A stretch of 55,676 bases of DNA from Stappia sp. (GTDB lineage Bacteria > Pseudomonadota > Alphaproteobacteria > Rhizobiales > Stappiaceae): positions 1-55,676 of the forward strand of contig PBLF01000033.1 of NCBI GenBank assembly GCA_002722295.1. The letters run 5' to 3'. The translations under genes were made by a program, and so were the position numbers. The notes below the pieces were generated by a model. It did not search any database. It was not told the DNA's origin and worked only from the letters and a program-made list of their open reading frames with translations. Each line of letters begins with the position of its first letter. Position 1 is the first letter of the stretch. Of the stretch, positions 43,752-51,643 are shown piece by piece.

Positions 43752-44450
43752 ATGTCGATCTGGGAAAGAATAAGCGTCATCGTCCAGGCGATCGGTCAGA
43801 GCGGCATGGAGGCCGTCGATCGGCTGATAGGCTATGTGACTGCCCCTGGGGGCGGGCGCGGAGAGCGATCTGTCGCCTTCACCGTCGCGATGATCGCGCT
43901 CGCGGCAAAGATGGCCAAGGCGGACGGCGTGGTGACGGGCGACGAGGAAATCGCCTTTCTCGATGTGTTCGAGATTCCGCGCGGCGAGGAGCGCAATGTG
44001 GCGCGCCTCTTCAACCTCGCCAAGCAGGATGTCGCCGGCTTCGAGGTCTATGCGGCACGGCTTGCGGGCCTGTTTCCCGACGACATGGAAATCAGGGTCG
44101 ATATCCTCGACGTGCTGTTTCACATCGCCAAGGCGGATGGCGTGGTTCACGAACACGAGGTCGCCTATCTCGCCCGCGTCGCGGAGATCTTCGGACTGGA
44201 GCCGCGAGAATTCGACCGGCTCCTGGCCCGACACACCCGCCAGGGGGCGGATCCCTATCTGGTTCTTGGGCTCGAGACGTCCGCCTCCAACGACGAGGCG
44301 CGTCGCCACTATCGCCGCCTGGTCGCGGAAAACCACCCCGACCGGCTGATCGCGCGAGGCGTTCCGGAAGAGTTCCTGCGCATCGCCAACGATCGCATGG
44401 CGGCGATCAATGCCGCCTATTCCAAGATATCCGCGGAACGCGGACTTTAG
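43752..44450 (+). CDS. TerB-DnaJ domain protein (DjlA-like)
   Basis: A 232-residue protein. A TerB domain (about 35-150: AKMAKADGVVTGDEE, IAKADGVVHEHE, both with the acidic loop that may bind metal) is joined to a C-terminal J domain (about 165-230) with the HPD motif (ENHPDRL) needed to stimulate Hsp70 ATPase. This domain order is that of DjlA-type DnaK co-chaperones, but unlike E. coli DjlA there is no N-terminal membrane segment (the first 20 residues are only weakly hydrophobic). The downstream amidase gene begins 4 bases after its stop, so they are probably cotranscribed. Confidence 0.9.
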   Translation: MSIWERISVIVQAIGQSGMEAVDRLIGYVTAPGGGRGERSVAFTVAMIALAAKMAKADGVVTGDEEIAFLDVFEIPRGEERNVARLFNLAKQDVAGFEVYAARLAGLFPDDMEIRVDILDVLFHIAKADGVVHEHEVAYLARVAEIFGLEPREFDRLLARHTRQGADPYLVLGLETSASNDEARRHYRRLVAENHPDRLIARGVPEEFLRIANDRMAAINAAYSKISAERGL

Positions 44451-44453
44451 GGC

Positions 44454-45239
44454 GTGGCCCCGCAAACGAGATACGTCATGGCTCCCAGGACCGACACTTC
44501 CCTTCCCGCGCGCGTTCATCCCTCGCCGAACCACGGCGAGCGTCGCGAGGGCGCGCGCATCGACATGCTCGTTCTTCACTACACCGGCATGAAGGACGGG
44601 GAGGAGGCTGTCCGGCGCCTGTGCGACCCGCGTGCCGAGGTCTCCGCGCATTACCTCGTGCACGAGGATGGCTCAATCCTGCAGATGGTGCCGGAAGCGC
44701 GCCGCGCCTGGCACGCCGGCGAAAGCTACTTTGCAGGCGAGCGGGACGTGAATTCCAGCTCCATCGGCATCGAGGTCGTCAATCCCGGCCACGAGTACGG
44801 CTACCGTGACTTTCCGGACGCCCAGATCGCTTCCGTTTGCGATCTGGCGAAGGACATCTGCGCACGTCACGAGATTCCCCCATGGCGGGTTCTGGCCCAT
44901 TCCGACGTGGCGCCCGCGCGCAAGCGCGACCCGGGCGAGCTGTTTCCGTGGAACCTTCTGGCGGCAGCGGGCGTTGGAGATCATGTGGATCCCGAGCCGG
45001 TCACCGGAGGGCGCTATCTCCAGGAAGGGGATCAGGGGCAGCCGGTGGAGGCGTTGCAGTCGATGCTGGCGCTCTACGGTTTCGAGATGGACATCGACGG
45101 CTGGTTCTCCGACCCGACCCGGCTGGCCGTCGAGGCATTCCAGCGCCACCATCGCCAGACCTGCGTGGACGGGATCGCGGACATGTCCACGATCACCACG
45201 CTGCACCGCTTGCTGTCGCTACGTCCGTCGGCCGAATGA
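44454..45239 (+). CDS. N-acetylmuramoyl-L-alanine amidase with peptidoglycan-binding domain
   Basis: A 261-residue enzyme with an Amidase_2 domain (about 25-165: LVLHYTGM with the first zinc His, AHYLVHEDGSI, WHAGES, GIEVVNPGH and VLAHSDVAPARKRDPGELFPW with the other ligands) and a C-terminal PG_binding_1 domain (about 190-258: QGQPVEALQSMLALYGF, DPTRLAVEAFQRHHR). It cuts the bond between MurNAc and L-Ala of the peptide stem. No signal peptide is visible, so it is like AmpD/AmiD relatives that act inside or are exported otherwise. Starts GTG 44454 or ATG 44478 are both weak; the latter removes 8 residues. Confidence 0.92.
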   Translation: MAPQTRYVMAPRTDTSLPARVHPSPNHGERREGARIDMLVLHYTGMKDGEEAVRRLCDPRAEVSAHYLVHEDGSILQMVPEARRAWHAGESYFAGERDVNSSSIGIEVVNPGHEYGYRDFPDAQIASVCDLAKDICARHEIPPWRVLAHSDVAPARKRDPGELFPWNLLAAAGVGDHVDPEPVTGGRYLQEGDQGQPVEALQSMLALYGFEMDIDGWFSDPTRLAVEAFQRHHRQTCVDGIADMSTITTLHRLLSLRPSAE

Positions 45240-45450
45240 GGCAGGCCCTCGTCAGGCGCGCGACACGGTTTTGCCGCATTGCAGCATGAACTGCCCCGGT
45301 CCCGCCAAATACCTCTGAATGTGCCGCAAAACACCCACATTCTACCGGCGTTTTTGTAATATTTCGTGACCTGCGGGAACAGATTTTCGTCCTAACGCAG
45401 GGTCATACACCCGCCCTCAAGACAAGCACGGAAACTTGAAGGTCGGGTAC

Positions 45451-45951
45451 ATGATGAATTCTTCCCTCGCGCGCCTCGCCGGCGTCGTGTCGCTCGCGCT
45501 CGCTCTGGGCGCCTGTCAGACGGATGCGGTGAGCACGACGACGGTCGATCCTGCAATCCTTTCCGCAGGGGCGAAGGCTGCAAAATACGACGAGATCATT
45601 CGCACCGAAGCCAAGAAGCACGGCATTCCGATCAAGCTTGCCCGGGCTGTGGTGAAAGTGGAAAGCAACTACAATCCGCGTGCCCGTGGCCGGCACGGCG
45701 AGATCGGGCTCATGCAGATCAAGCCGCAGACCGCGCGTGGCGTCGGATTCCGCGGCAGCGCCAAGGCGCTCTACGATCCGAAGACGAACATCACCTACGG
45801 AATGCTCTATCTCGCCGGAGCGCACGAGCGGGCCGGTGGTGACACCTGCGGCACGATCCTGCGCTACAACGCGGGACACTACGCCAAGCGCATGAACCGC
45901 GTAAGCAAGGCCTACTGTTCGAAGGTCAAGCGGATCATGGCGAACTCCTGA
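45451..45951 (+). CDS. Lipoprotein lytic transglycosylase (SLT domain)
   Basis: A 166-residue small SLT-fold transglycosylase that cleaves glycan strands of peptidoglycan. The lipobox LGAC puts the lipidated Cys at residue 22. The SLT domain is about 50-165, with the catalytic Glu in VVKVESNYNP near residue 70, GEIGLMQIKPQTARG near 85-99, NITYGMLYL and the RYNAG block near the end. A TTG at 45436 is an alternative, but the ATG at 45451 has AAGG about 9 bases upstream. Single gene, divergent from nothing close; 211 bases upstream hold a short inverted repeat (GAATGTG/CACATTC near 45318-45343). Works with the amidase upstream in wall turnover. Confidence 0.92.
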   Translation: MMNSSLARLAGVVSLALALGACQTDAVSTTTVDPAILSAGAKAAKYDEIIRTEAKKHGIPIKLARAVVKVESNYNPRARGRHGEIGLMQIKPQTARGVGFRGSAKALYDPKTNITYGMLYLAGAHERAGGDTCGTILRYNAGHYAKRMNRVSKAYCSKVKRIMANS

Positions 45952-45981
45952 CGGACGAACCCGTTAGGACAGGGCCGTCCC

Positions 45982-46638
45982 CTAGGTTTTTCCGGTGGTA
46001 CCGGCATCGGGAAGGCCGGCCTGTGCGAGAGCGGCAAGGCTTGTCGCGTCGGCGGTTTCCTCACGGCCCAGGCCGTCGATCATGCCACGTCGGTCGGCTT
46101 CGCTCTTGGCCTGGTTGAGCTTCCAGACCCCGGACAGCTCGCTCACGTCGAGTTCGAGGCCGACGATGCCGCGCATCATGGCGGCAATGTAGTCCTGGGG
46201 CGCGTCGCCGACCGCCCAGGGCGCCTCGCGGCCGCTCTCATGGTCGGCGGTGAGGGCATCGAGCATGGCGCGCAGCTTCTCGGGATCTTCCACGAGGCGT
46301 AGCGTTCCGCGCGCTTCGACAGCCACATAGGCCCAGGTCGGAACGCTTTTTCCTGTTTCCGCCTTGGTCGCGTACCAGCCAGGCGACACATAGGCGTGCG
46401 GTCCCTGGAAGAGCGCAAGCGCCTCGATGCCGGAGCCGACCGCGCGCCAGTGCCTGTTGGCCCGGGCGAAATGCCCGGTAAGCACCAGCTTCCCGTCGTC
46501 CTTCGACAGCACCGTCAGCGGAAGCAACGTGGCGTGCAGCCCGTTCGTTCCGCTTGCCAGGGTCGCAAGGCCGATGCTTCGGATTGCTTCCAGAAGGACA
46601 TCGAGGCGTGTCTCGCGGCTTTGTTCGATCGCATACAT
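45982..46638 (-). CDS. PaiB-type FMN-binding negative transcriptional regulator
   Basis: A 218-residue PaiB family protein with a split-barrel flavin-binding fold. Visible family blocks are ASGTNGLHATLLPL near 28-41, LTGHFARANRHW, HAYVSPGWYA near 80-90, VPTWAYVAVEARG, and the C-terminal KLNQAKSEADRRGMIDGL. In Bacillus PaiB acts with PaiA on protease and sporulation genes; in proteobacteria the role is less clear, so 'regulator' is from family naming. The gene follows the PNPOx-like gene by 6 bases on the same strand, an operon, and is convergent with the transglycosylase gene. Confidence 0.9.
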   Translation of the reverse strand: MYAIEQSRETRLDVLLEAIRSIGLATLASGTNGLHATLLPLTVLSKDDGKLVLTGHFARANRHWRAVGSGIEALALFQGPHAYVSPGWYATKAETGKSVPTWAYVAVEARGTLRLVEDPEKLRAMLDALTADHESGREAPWAVGDAPQDYIAAMMRGIVGLELDVSELSGVWKLNQAKSEADRRGMIDGLGREETADATSLAALAQAGLPDAGTTGKT

Positions 46639-46644
46639 GCGTCC

Positions 46645-47364
46645 CTACGCCCCTGCTGTCTCGCGCGACGGTTTCAGGCAGGCCTCGACCGAGGCAGGCC
46701 GTTCGATGCCGTCTCGAAGACGCGGGTCCTCCTGCACCCGCGTGACGGTTTCCCCGAGCGAGACAACGCCGGCCCAGACCGGCAGGTCGTAGTCCTCCTC
46801 ATCGTCCTTGGGCGGCCCGTTGCGGGCCTTGAGGGTCATGTGCTCGAGTTCGAGCGCGAGGATGCCGGTTGCCGCATTCTCCTTCTCCGTCATGGGACGG
46901 ATCTCCGACCAGCGGCCCGGAAGCATATGGTCCGTCAGCGCGATCAGGGCCTCCTCACGCTCCGCGGGCCCAGTCACCAGCCGCGCCGTGCCGTGGGCCA
47001 TCACGCAGCGATAGTTCATCGAATGGTGGAACGCCGAGCGGGCGACCACGATGCCGTCCACAAGCGTGACGGTGACGCAGAGCGGGGCACTTTCCCTGTT
47101 GGCCTTGATGAACCGGGTTGCTTTCGCCCCGTGCAGATAGAGCGTCTCGCCGAATAGCGCATAGATCATCGGGACCACCATTGGCCGTCCGGCATCAATG
47201 AAGCCGACGTGAGCGACGCGCCCCTCGCGCAGGACCGCAAATGCCGCATCGCGTTCCGGAACATCACGGTCGCGGACGCGGGTGCGTGCCCAGACCGGCG
47301 GACGGGGTGCGTCCGGGGATTGGCCTGCTTGGGGGGAGGCCGGGTGGGGAGGCGTGTGCGGCAT
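46645..47364 (-). CDS. Pyridoxamine 5'-phosphate oxidase-related flavin-binding protein
   Basis: A 239-residue protein of the flavin-nucleotide-binding PNPOx-like class (often listed as nitroimidazole-resistance-like). Residues about 45-190 hold the split barrel: VAHVGFIDAGRPMVVPMIYALFGETLYLHGA, KANRESAPLCVTVTLVDGIVVARSA, and the heme-like or FMN-binding HSMNYRCVMAHGTA. No catalytic residues specific for true PdxH can be identified, so substrate is open. It is divergent from a MocR-type regulator with about 87 bases between, a common arrangement that suggests the regulator controls it. It forms an operon with the PaiB gene. Confidence 0.85.
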   Translation of the reverse strand: MPHTPPHPASPQAGQSPDAPRPPVWARTRVRDRDVPERDAAFAVLREGRVAHVGFIDAGRPMVVPMIYALFGETLYLHGAKATRFIKANRESAPLCVTVTLVDGIVVARSAFHHSMNYRCVMAHGTARLVTGPAEREEALIALTDHMLPGRWSEIRPMTEKENAATGILALELEHMTLKARNGPPKDDEEDYDLPVWAGVVSLGETVTRVQEDPRLRDGIERPASVEACLKPSRETAGA

Positions 47365-47402
47365 GCGTTTCTTCCTTTTCTGACGGGCGCGAGTGTGTCA
47401 CT

Positions 47403-47429
47403 AAACTGGTCCTCTTGAAGATCCGGTTT
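47403..47429. promoter_or_regulatory. Imperfect inverted repeat in the PNPOx-MocR gap
   Basis: AAACTGG (47403) and CCGGTTT (47423-47429) are near-mirror halves (one mismatch), 13 bases apart, between the divergent genes. A possible MocR site. Confidence 0.35.
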
Positions 47430-47451
47430 GTTTCAATTCCAGGAGGCCACT

Positions 47452-48936
47452 TTGCTGGTGGGACTTTTGACGCTCGACCGTGACAGTTCGGTGCCGCTTC
47501 CCGAGCAGATCTATCGCAGCACGCGGCGGGCCATCCTCGATGGCCGGCTGGCACTTGGCGGACGCCTTCCTTCGAGCCGCTCACTGGCGACCGGCCTCGG
47601 CGTGTCGCGCAATACCGTGAACGCGGCCTACGAGTTGCTGATGGCGGAAGGCATGATCGAGGTGCGGCCGGGCTCCGCGCCGCGCGTCGTCGATGGCGGT
47701 GAGGGCGTGGGAGATCTTCCGGGCGAGCTGTTGCCCCAGGCATCAGCATCCGAACCGGCCCTGTCCGCGCGTGGTCACGCAATGGCCTCCAATCCGTGGG
47801 GCGCGAGCGGACGGAGGCGTGGCGGCCGCCTCGAACCGGGAACGCCGGCGCTTGACTGTTTTCCCCAGGACGCCTGGGCGCGGGCCTTGCGTCGGGCCGC
47901 ACGCCGGCTCAAGGGCCCCGAGCTCTTCTACGACCGGATTCCGGGATATGAGCCGCTTCGCGAGGTGCTGGCCTCGTATCTGGTGGAGGAGCGCGGCCTC
48001 AGGGCTTCCGCCGAGCGGATCATCGTGCTCCCCTCGACCCAGGCAGCGCTCTTCATGCTCGCGAGCGCGCTGACCGATCCCGGCGACTGCGTCTGGCTCG
48101 AGGATCCGGGCTACCTCGGGGCCCGGGCAGCCTTCCAGGCCGCCGGCCTCGATATCCGGCCCATGCCCGTCGATGACGAGGGCGCGGATCCGCGCCGGAT
48201 GCCGGATGGGCCAGCGCCGCGCCTCGTCTATGTAACCCCCTCGCACCAGTATCCCTTCGGGATGCGCATGCCGCTGCACCGCCGCCTGATGATGCTGGAG
48301 CGTGTTCGCGCTTGCAGCGGCCTCGTCGTGGAGGACGACTACGATAGCGAGTTCCTGTTCGAGGGGCGCCCGCTCGCCGCGATGCAGGGGCTCGGCGGGG
48401 AAGGCGACACGGTGTATCTGGGGACCTTCTCGAAAACCATGCTTCCCGGGCTGCGGGTCGCCTACATGGTCGTGCCACCCGCGCTCGCGGCACCGCTTGC
48501 CCGGGTGCAGAGGGTCACGGGCGCCTTCGCCAATGTCGCCACCCAGGCAGCCCTCGCGGAGTTTATCGAGAGTGGCCACTATCGTGCCCACCTGCGCCGT
48601 ATCCGCGAGGTCTACGCGCAGCGTGGTCGCGGGCTCGCCGAGGCATTGAGGGCGCGGCTCGGCAACCGGATCGTTGCAGCCGACCCCGTGGGCGGCGTGC
48701 AGATAGCCGTGCGTTTCAACATGCCATGCGATGACAAGGCGGTGGCCAGGCGGGTCAACGAGCGCGCGTTCGGTGTTGCGGCGCTTTCGGCCTATGCCCT
48801 GTCCGCCAAGGCGAGCGGCCTGGTGATCGGGTTCGCCGCCTTGCGTGACGGCGAGGCGGAGACATGCGCCGAGGCCGTTGCCGATGCCCTCGACAGGGAA
48901 ACGGGAAATGCGCCTGCCGGACATGGAGTCGCTTGA
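47452..48936 (+). CDS. MocR/PdxR-type GntR-aminotransferase regulator
   Basis: About 494 residues. A GntR winged helix (about 15-75: PEQIYRSTRRAILDGRL, LPSSRSLATGLGVSRNTV) is fused to a class I aminotransferase-like domain (about 120-485) with the PLP-binding Lys near 328 in GTFSKTMLPGLRVAY and the conserved VYVTPSHQYPFG. MocR proteins sense PLP or an amino-acid-PLP adduct and control vitamin B6, GABA or other genes. The start is set by AGGAGG at 47441-47446; the TTG at 47452 (spacing 5) or the GTG at 47458 (spacing 11) are the candidates, since the earlier TTG at 47428 has no site. It is divergent from PNPOx/PaiB, likely target genes. Confidence 0.92.
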   Translation: MLVGLLTLDRDSSVPLPEQIYRSTRRAILDGRLALGGRLPSSRSLATGLGVSRNTVNAAYELLMAEGMIEVRPGSAPRVVDGGEGVGDLPGELLPQASASEPALSARGHAMASNPWGASGRRRGGRLEPGTPALDCFPQDAWARALRRAARRLKGPELFYDRIPGYEPLREVLASYLVEERGLRASAERIIVLPSTQAALFMLASALTDPGDCVWLEDPGYLGARAAFQAAGLDIRPMPVDDEGADPRRMPDGPAPRLVYVTPSHQYPFGMRMPLHRRLMMLERVRACSGLVVEDDYDSEFLFEGRPLAAMQGLGGEGDTVYLGTFSKTMLPGLRVAYMVVPPALAAPLARVQRVTGAFANVATQAALAEFIESGHYRAHLRRIREVYAQRGRGLAEALRARLGNRIVAADPVGGVQIAVRFNMPCDDKAVARRVNERAFGVAALSAYALSAKASGLVIGFAALRDGEAETCAEAVADALDRETGNAPAGHGVA

Positions 48937-48965
48937 CCGGGGGGCTCCACCCGCATAGGTGTCGC

Positions 48966-49362
48966 GCGTCAGCCGGCCGGACGGCCGCTCCCGCAAGCGC
49001 GGAAACGCCGCGGGGGAGGAAAGTCCGGGCTCCATGGAAAAACGGTGCCGGGTAACACCCGGCGGGGGCGACCCCAGGGAAAGTGCCACAGAAAGCAAAC
49101 CGCCACGGCCGAGGCCGTGGCAAGGGTGAAAGGGTGGGGTAAGAGCCCACCGCGCGACCGGCAACGGAAGCGGCACGGCAAACCCCACCGGGAGCAAAAC
49201 CGAATAGGGGCGGCGTGGGGGCTGAAAGGTCCCCGGCGGTTCCACGCCAGTCGCCCGGGTAGGTTGCGAGAGGCGTCCGGCAACGGGCGCCCAAGATGAA
49301 TGGCCGTCACGCGTGGCTTCGCGTCACGCCTTACAGAACCCGGCTTAAAGGCCGGCTGACAC
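48966..49362 (+). ncRNA. rnpB: RNase P RNA (class A)
   Basis: Catalytic RNA that trims tRNA 5' ends. The P1 helix pairs GTCAGCCGGCC (48968-48978) with GGCCGGCTGAC (49350-49360). The core GAGGAAAGTCCGGGCTCC is at 49016-49033, and the 3' conserved ACAGAACCCGGCTTA is at 49333-49347. Length of about 397 is normal for alphaproteobacterial type A. It lies upstream of mraZ, as in other Hyphomicrobiales. Ends are set by the P1 pairing and may be off by a few bases. Confidence 0.95.
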
Positions 49363-49398
49363 TCCTTCCCCATCATGCCGAGCGCAACGGTGCGTGTT

Positions 49399-49420
49399 GA
49401 ACGCCCTTCAGGGGGCGTTC
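49399..49420 (+). terminator. Hairpin downstream of rnpB
   Basis: GAACGCCC / GGGCGTTC, 8 bp with 6-base loop, 40 bases after the RNA, followed by TTGC. Likely an rnpB terminator. Confidence 0.5.
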
Positions 49421-49787
49421 TTGCATTGTGCAAAACACGGATGGCCGCGGGCGCGTGCATGCCGTTGGCGGCAGAATCGCGGCTTTCCGCGATCTCTCCC
49501 TTTGGCAACTCATTTTTAAGCTTAACCGTGGATAACCTTTTGGGGGCACGCGAGAGGCGCGTGGGAAGGGGCTTTGACCATCCGATTCCGTTGACGCCCA
49601 TGAGGTCCCATGGTATCCCAAATCATCCCGTTTCGAGTTGAGGCGGCTGGGCTGGAATGGCTCGCCGGGCCACTGCGTGGGGCCTGCGAGCGCGCCGTTC
49701 AGGTTGCGCGTTGCGTCGGATTTTCCAGGTGTCGGGAGAACGTGTGTCGCCGGGCCGTGATGGCCGGGCATTGGGGCGAGAGAATCG
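49421..49787. promoter_or_regulatory. Leader and promoter region of the division cluster
   Basis: No gene seen. It contains TTAAGCTTAA (49516-49525), repeated TAACC motifs, and two GANTC sites (49584-49588, 49782-49786), which are the target of the alphaproteobacterial methylase CcrM. The second one lies right before the mraZ start. Confidence 0.4.
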
Positions 49788-50240
49788 ATGTCCGGCTTCG
49801 TGTCGCACTACACAAATCGACTCGACGCCAAGGGGCGGGTTTCAATCCCGGCTCCGTTCCGACAGGCGCTCGCCCGCGACGGGTTCGAGGGTCTCTACTG
49901 CTTTCCCTCTCTTCACCAGAATGCGGTCGACGCCGGCGGACACCAGCTCATCGAGGAAATCGAGAAGCGCCTCAACGGACTGTCCACGCTGACGGCGGAT
50001 CACGATGCGCTGTCCACGGCGCTGTTCGGTGCCAGCGAAACTCTCAAGATCGACGGGGACGGACGGGTGATGCTCTCCGAGATGATCCGCGATCATGCCT
50101 GTATCAGCGACCATGTGACCTTCGTCGGGCAGGGGTACAAGTTCCAGCTCTGGGAGCCGGAGCGCTTCAAGGCGCATCGGGCCGAGGCCATGAAACTTGC
50201 CATGCAGGCGATCTCCCGCAGCACCGGCGAGGTGCAGTAA
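49788..50240 (+). CDS. mraZ: MraZ, transcription regulator of the division cluster
   Basis: A 150-residue MraZ with two AbrB-like swapped-hairpin domains: [25 protein letters not shown] near 4-28, and [19 protein letters not shown] near 87-105, each with the Asp-x-x-Gly-Arg core. MraZ binds direct repeats upstream of its own gene and limits dcw transcription in other bacteria. The stop codon overlaps the rsmH start (TAATG). First gene of the operon. Confidence 0.96.
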   Translation: MSGFVSHYTNRLDAKGRVSIPAPFRQALARDGFEGLYCFPSLHQNAVDAGGHQLIEEIEKRLNGLSTLTADHDALSTALFGASETLKIDGDGRVMLSEMIRDHACISDHVTFVGQGYKFQLWEPERFKAHRAEAMKLAMQAISRSTGEVQ

Positions 50241-51274
50241 TGGCGCGGGGAGACCATCACGTCGTTTCCGAGGAAGGTGGCGCGCCGCACGTGCCGGTCC
50301 TTCTGGATGAGGTGCTTGAGGCCGTTGGCGCCACCGCCGGCGAGACCGTCATCGACGGGACCTTCGGTGCGGGCGGTTACACGCGTGCGCTGTTGGCGAC
50401 GGGCGCGGACGTGATCGGCATCGACCGTGATCCGACCGCGATCGAGGCCGGTCAGGCTCTTGTCGATGAGAGTGGCGGGCGGCTCCGGCTCGTTCACGGG
50501 CGTTTTTCGGGACTTGATGTTCATGCCGGGGATCTTGGCCGGGCGCCCGTCGATGCGGTCGTGCTGGACCTTGGCGTTTCGTCCATGCAGCTCGATCAGG
50601 CCGAGCGCGGCTTTTCCTTCCGTTTCGATGGTCCGCTGGACATGCGCATGGAGCGTGAGGGGCCTACGGCGGCGGATGTCGTGAACACGATGCCCCAGCG
50701 CGATCTGACCCGGCTGATCGGTCTTCTCGGCGAGGAGAAGCGGGCGTCTGCCGTGTCGCGTGCGATTGCCGAACGACGCAAGAGCGAGCCGTTCTCGCGC
50801 ACCGCCGATCTGGCGGCGGTGATCGAGAAGGTGGTTGGACGTCCGTCGAAGGGCAAGCAGATCCATCCGGCGACCCGCACGTTCCAGGCGCTTCGCATTC
50901 ACGTCAATCGCGAGCTCGACGAGGTGGTCGAGGCGCTGGCGGCGGCCGAGCGTGCGCTGAAGCCGGGCGGACGGCTGGTGGTCGTGACGTTCCATTCACT
51001 GGAAGACCGGATCGTGAAGAGATTTTTCGCAGACCGCAGCCGAACCAGGGCTGGCGGATCCCGTCACATGCCGGAGGTCGACGTGCCGCCGGCAACTTTC
51101 GAGCTCGTCGGGCGCGGTGCGCGCGACCCGTCGGATGAGGAAATCGCCCGCAACCCCCGCGCGCGCTCGGCAAAGCTGCGCGCTGGCCGCCGCACGGACG
51201 CGCCGGCGCGGGACATCGATGGCGGGGCGCTTGGCCTGCCGCGTGTGGCGGCGGTCGAGCAGGTCGGAGGCTGA
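50240..51274 (+). CDS. rsmH: 16S rRNA (cytosine-1402-N4)-methyltransferase RsmH
   Basis: A 344-residue RsmH (MraW) methylating N4 of C1402 in the ribosomal P site with SAM. Features are [13 protein letters not shown], the SAM loop [12 protein letters not shown] near 37-48, [21 protein letters not shown] near 105-125 and [12 protein letters not shown] near 250. The open frame runs further upstream, but this part is out of frame with mraZ; the ATG at 50240 overlaps the mraZ stop by one base. It is followed 5 bases later by ftsL. Confidence 0.97.
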   Translation: MARGDHHVVSEEGGAPHVPVLLDEVLEAVGATAGETVIDGTFGAGGYTRALLATGADVIGIDRDPTAIEAGQALVDESGGRLRLVHGRFSGLDVHAGDLGRAPVDAVVLDLGVSSMQLDQAERGFSFRFDGPLDMRMEREGPTAADVVNTMPQRDLTRLIGLLGEEKRASAVSRAIAERRKSEPFSRTADLAAVIEKVVGRPSKGKQIHPATRTFQALRIHVNRELDEVVEALAAAERALKPGGRLVVVTFHSLEDRIVKRFFADRSRTRAGGSRHMPEVDVPPATFELVGRGARDPSDEEIARNPRARSAKLRAGRRTDAPARDIDGGALGLPRVAAVEQVGG

Positions 51275-51279
51275 CGGAC

Positions 51280-51639
51280 ATGGGTCGGATCACGAATGTC
51301 GTGCTGGCGGTCGGCGTCCTTGCCGCGGCGGCCAGCGTCTACAACATGAAGCACGATGCGGAACGCTCGGCGGAGCACGTGTCGGCGCTCCAGAAGCGCA
51401 TCGACGACGAACGCGAGCGCATCCAGCTCCTGCGTGCGGAATGGAGCGTGCTCAACGATCCGAGCCGTCTTCAGGGGCTCGTCGAGCGCTACAAGGATCA
51501 CCTGCATCTGGAACCGCTCAGCGTCGACCAGATCACGCGGATCGAGGATATTCCGATCCGCCCGGTGGAGCTTGAGCCCATCGACAGCAATGCGACGCTT
51601 GGCGGTTATGCCGGCAATGCCGCGCCGGTGGTGAGGTAG
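51280..51639 (+). CDS. ftsL: Cell division protein FtsL
   Basis: A 119-residue bitopic membrane protein. A single membrane helix (about 5-22: NVVLAVGVLAAAASVY) is followed by a coiled coil (about 26-60: heptads with Leu/Val at core positions in HVSALQKRIDDERERIQLLRAEW), and a short DPSRLQGL region and tail. FtsL joins FtsB and FtsQ and helps activate FtsW-FtsI at the septum. The position between rsmH and ftsI is standard; sequence of FtsL is poorly conserved, so the call leans on context and topology. Confidence 0.92.
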   Translation: MGRITNVVLAVGVLAAAASVYNMKHDAERSAEHVSALQKRIDDERERIQLLRAEWSVLNDPSRLQGLVERYKDHLHLEPLSVDQITRIEDIPIRPVELEPIDSNATLGGYAGNAAPVVR

Positions 51640-51643
51640 CGGC

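Noticed and set aside
43709..44809. Plus-strand open frame of 366 codons
   Set aside because: Out-of-frame shadow across the TerB-DnaJ and amidase genes.
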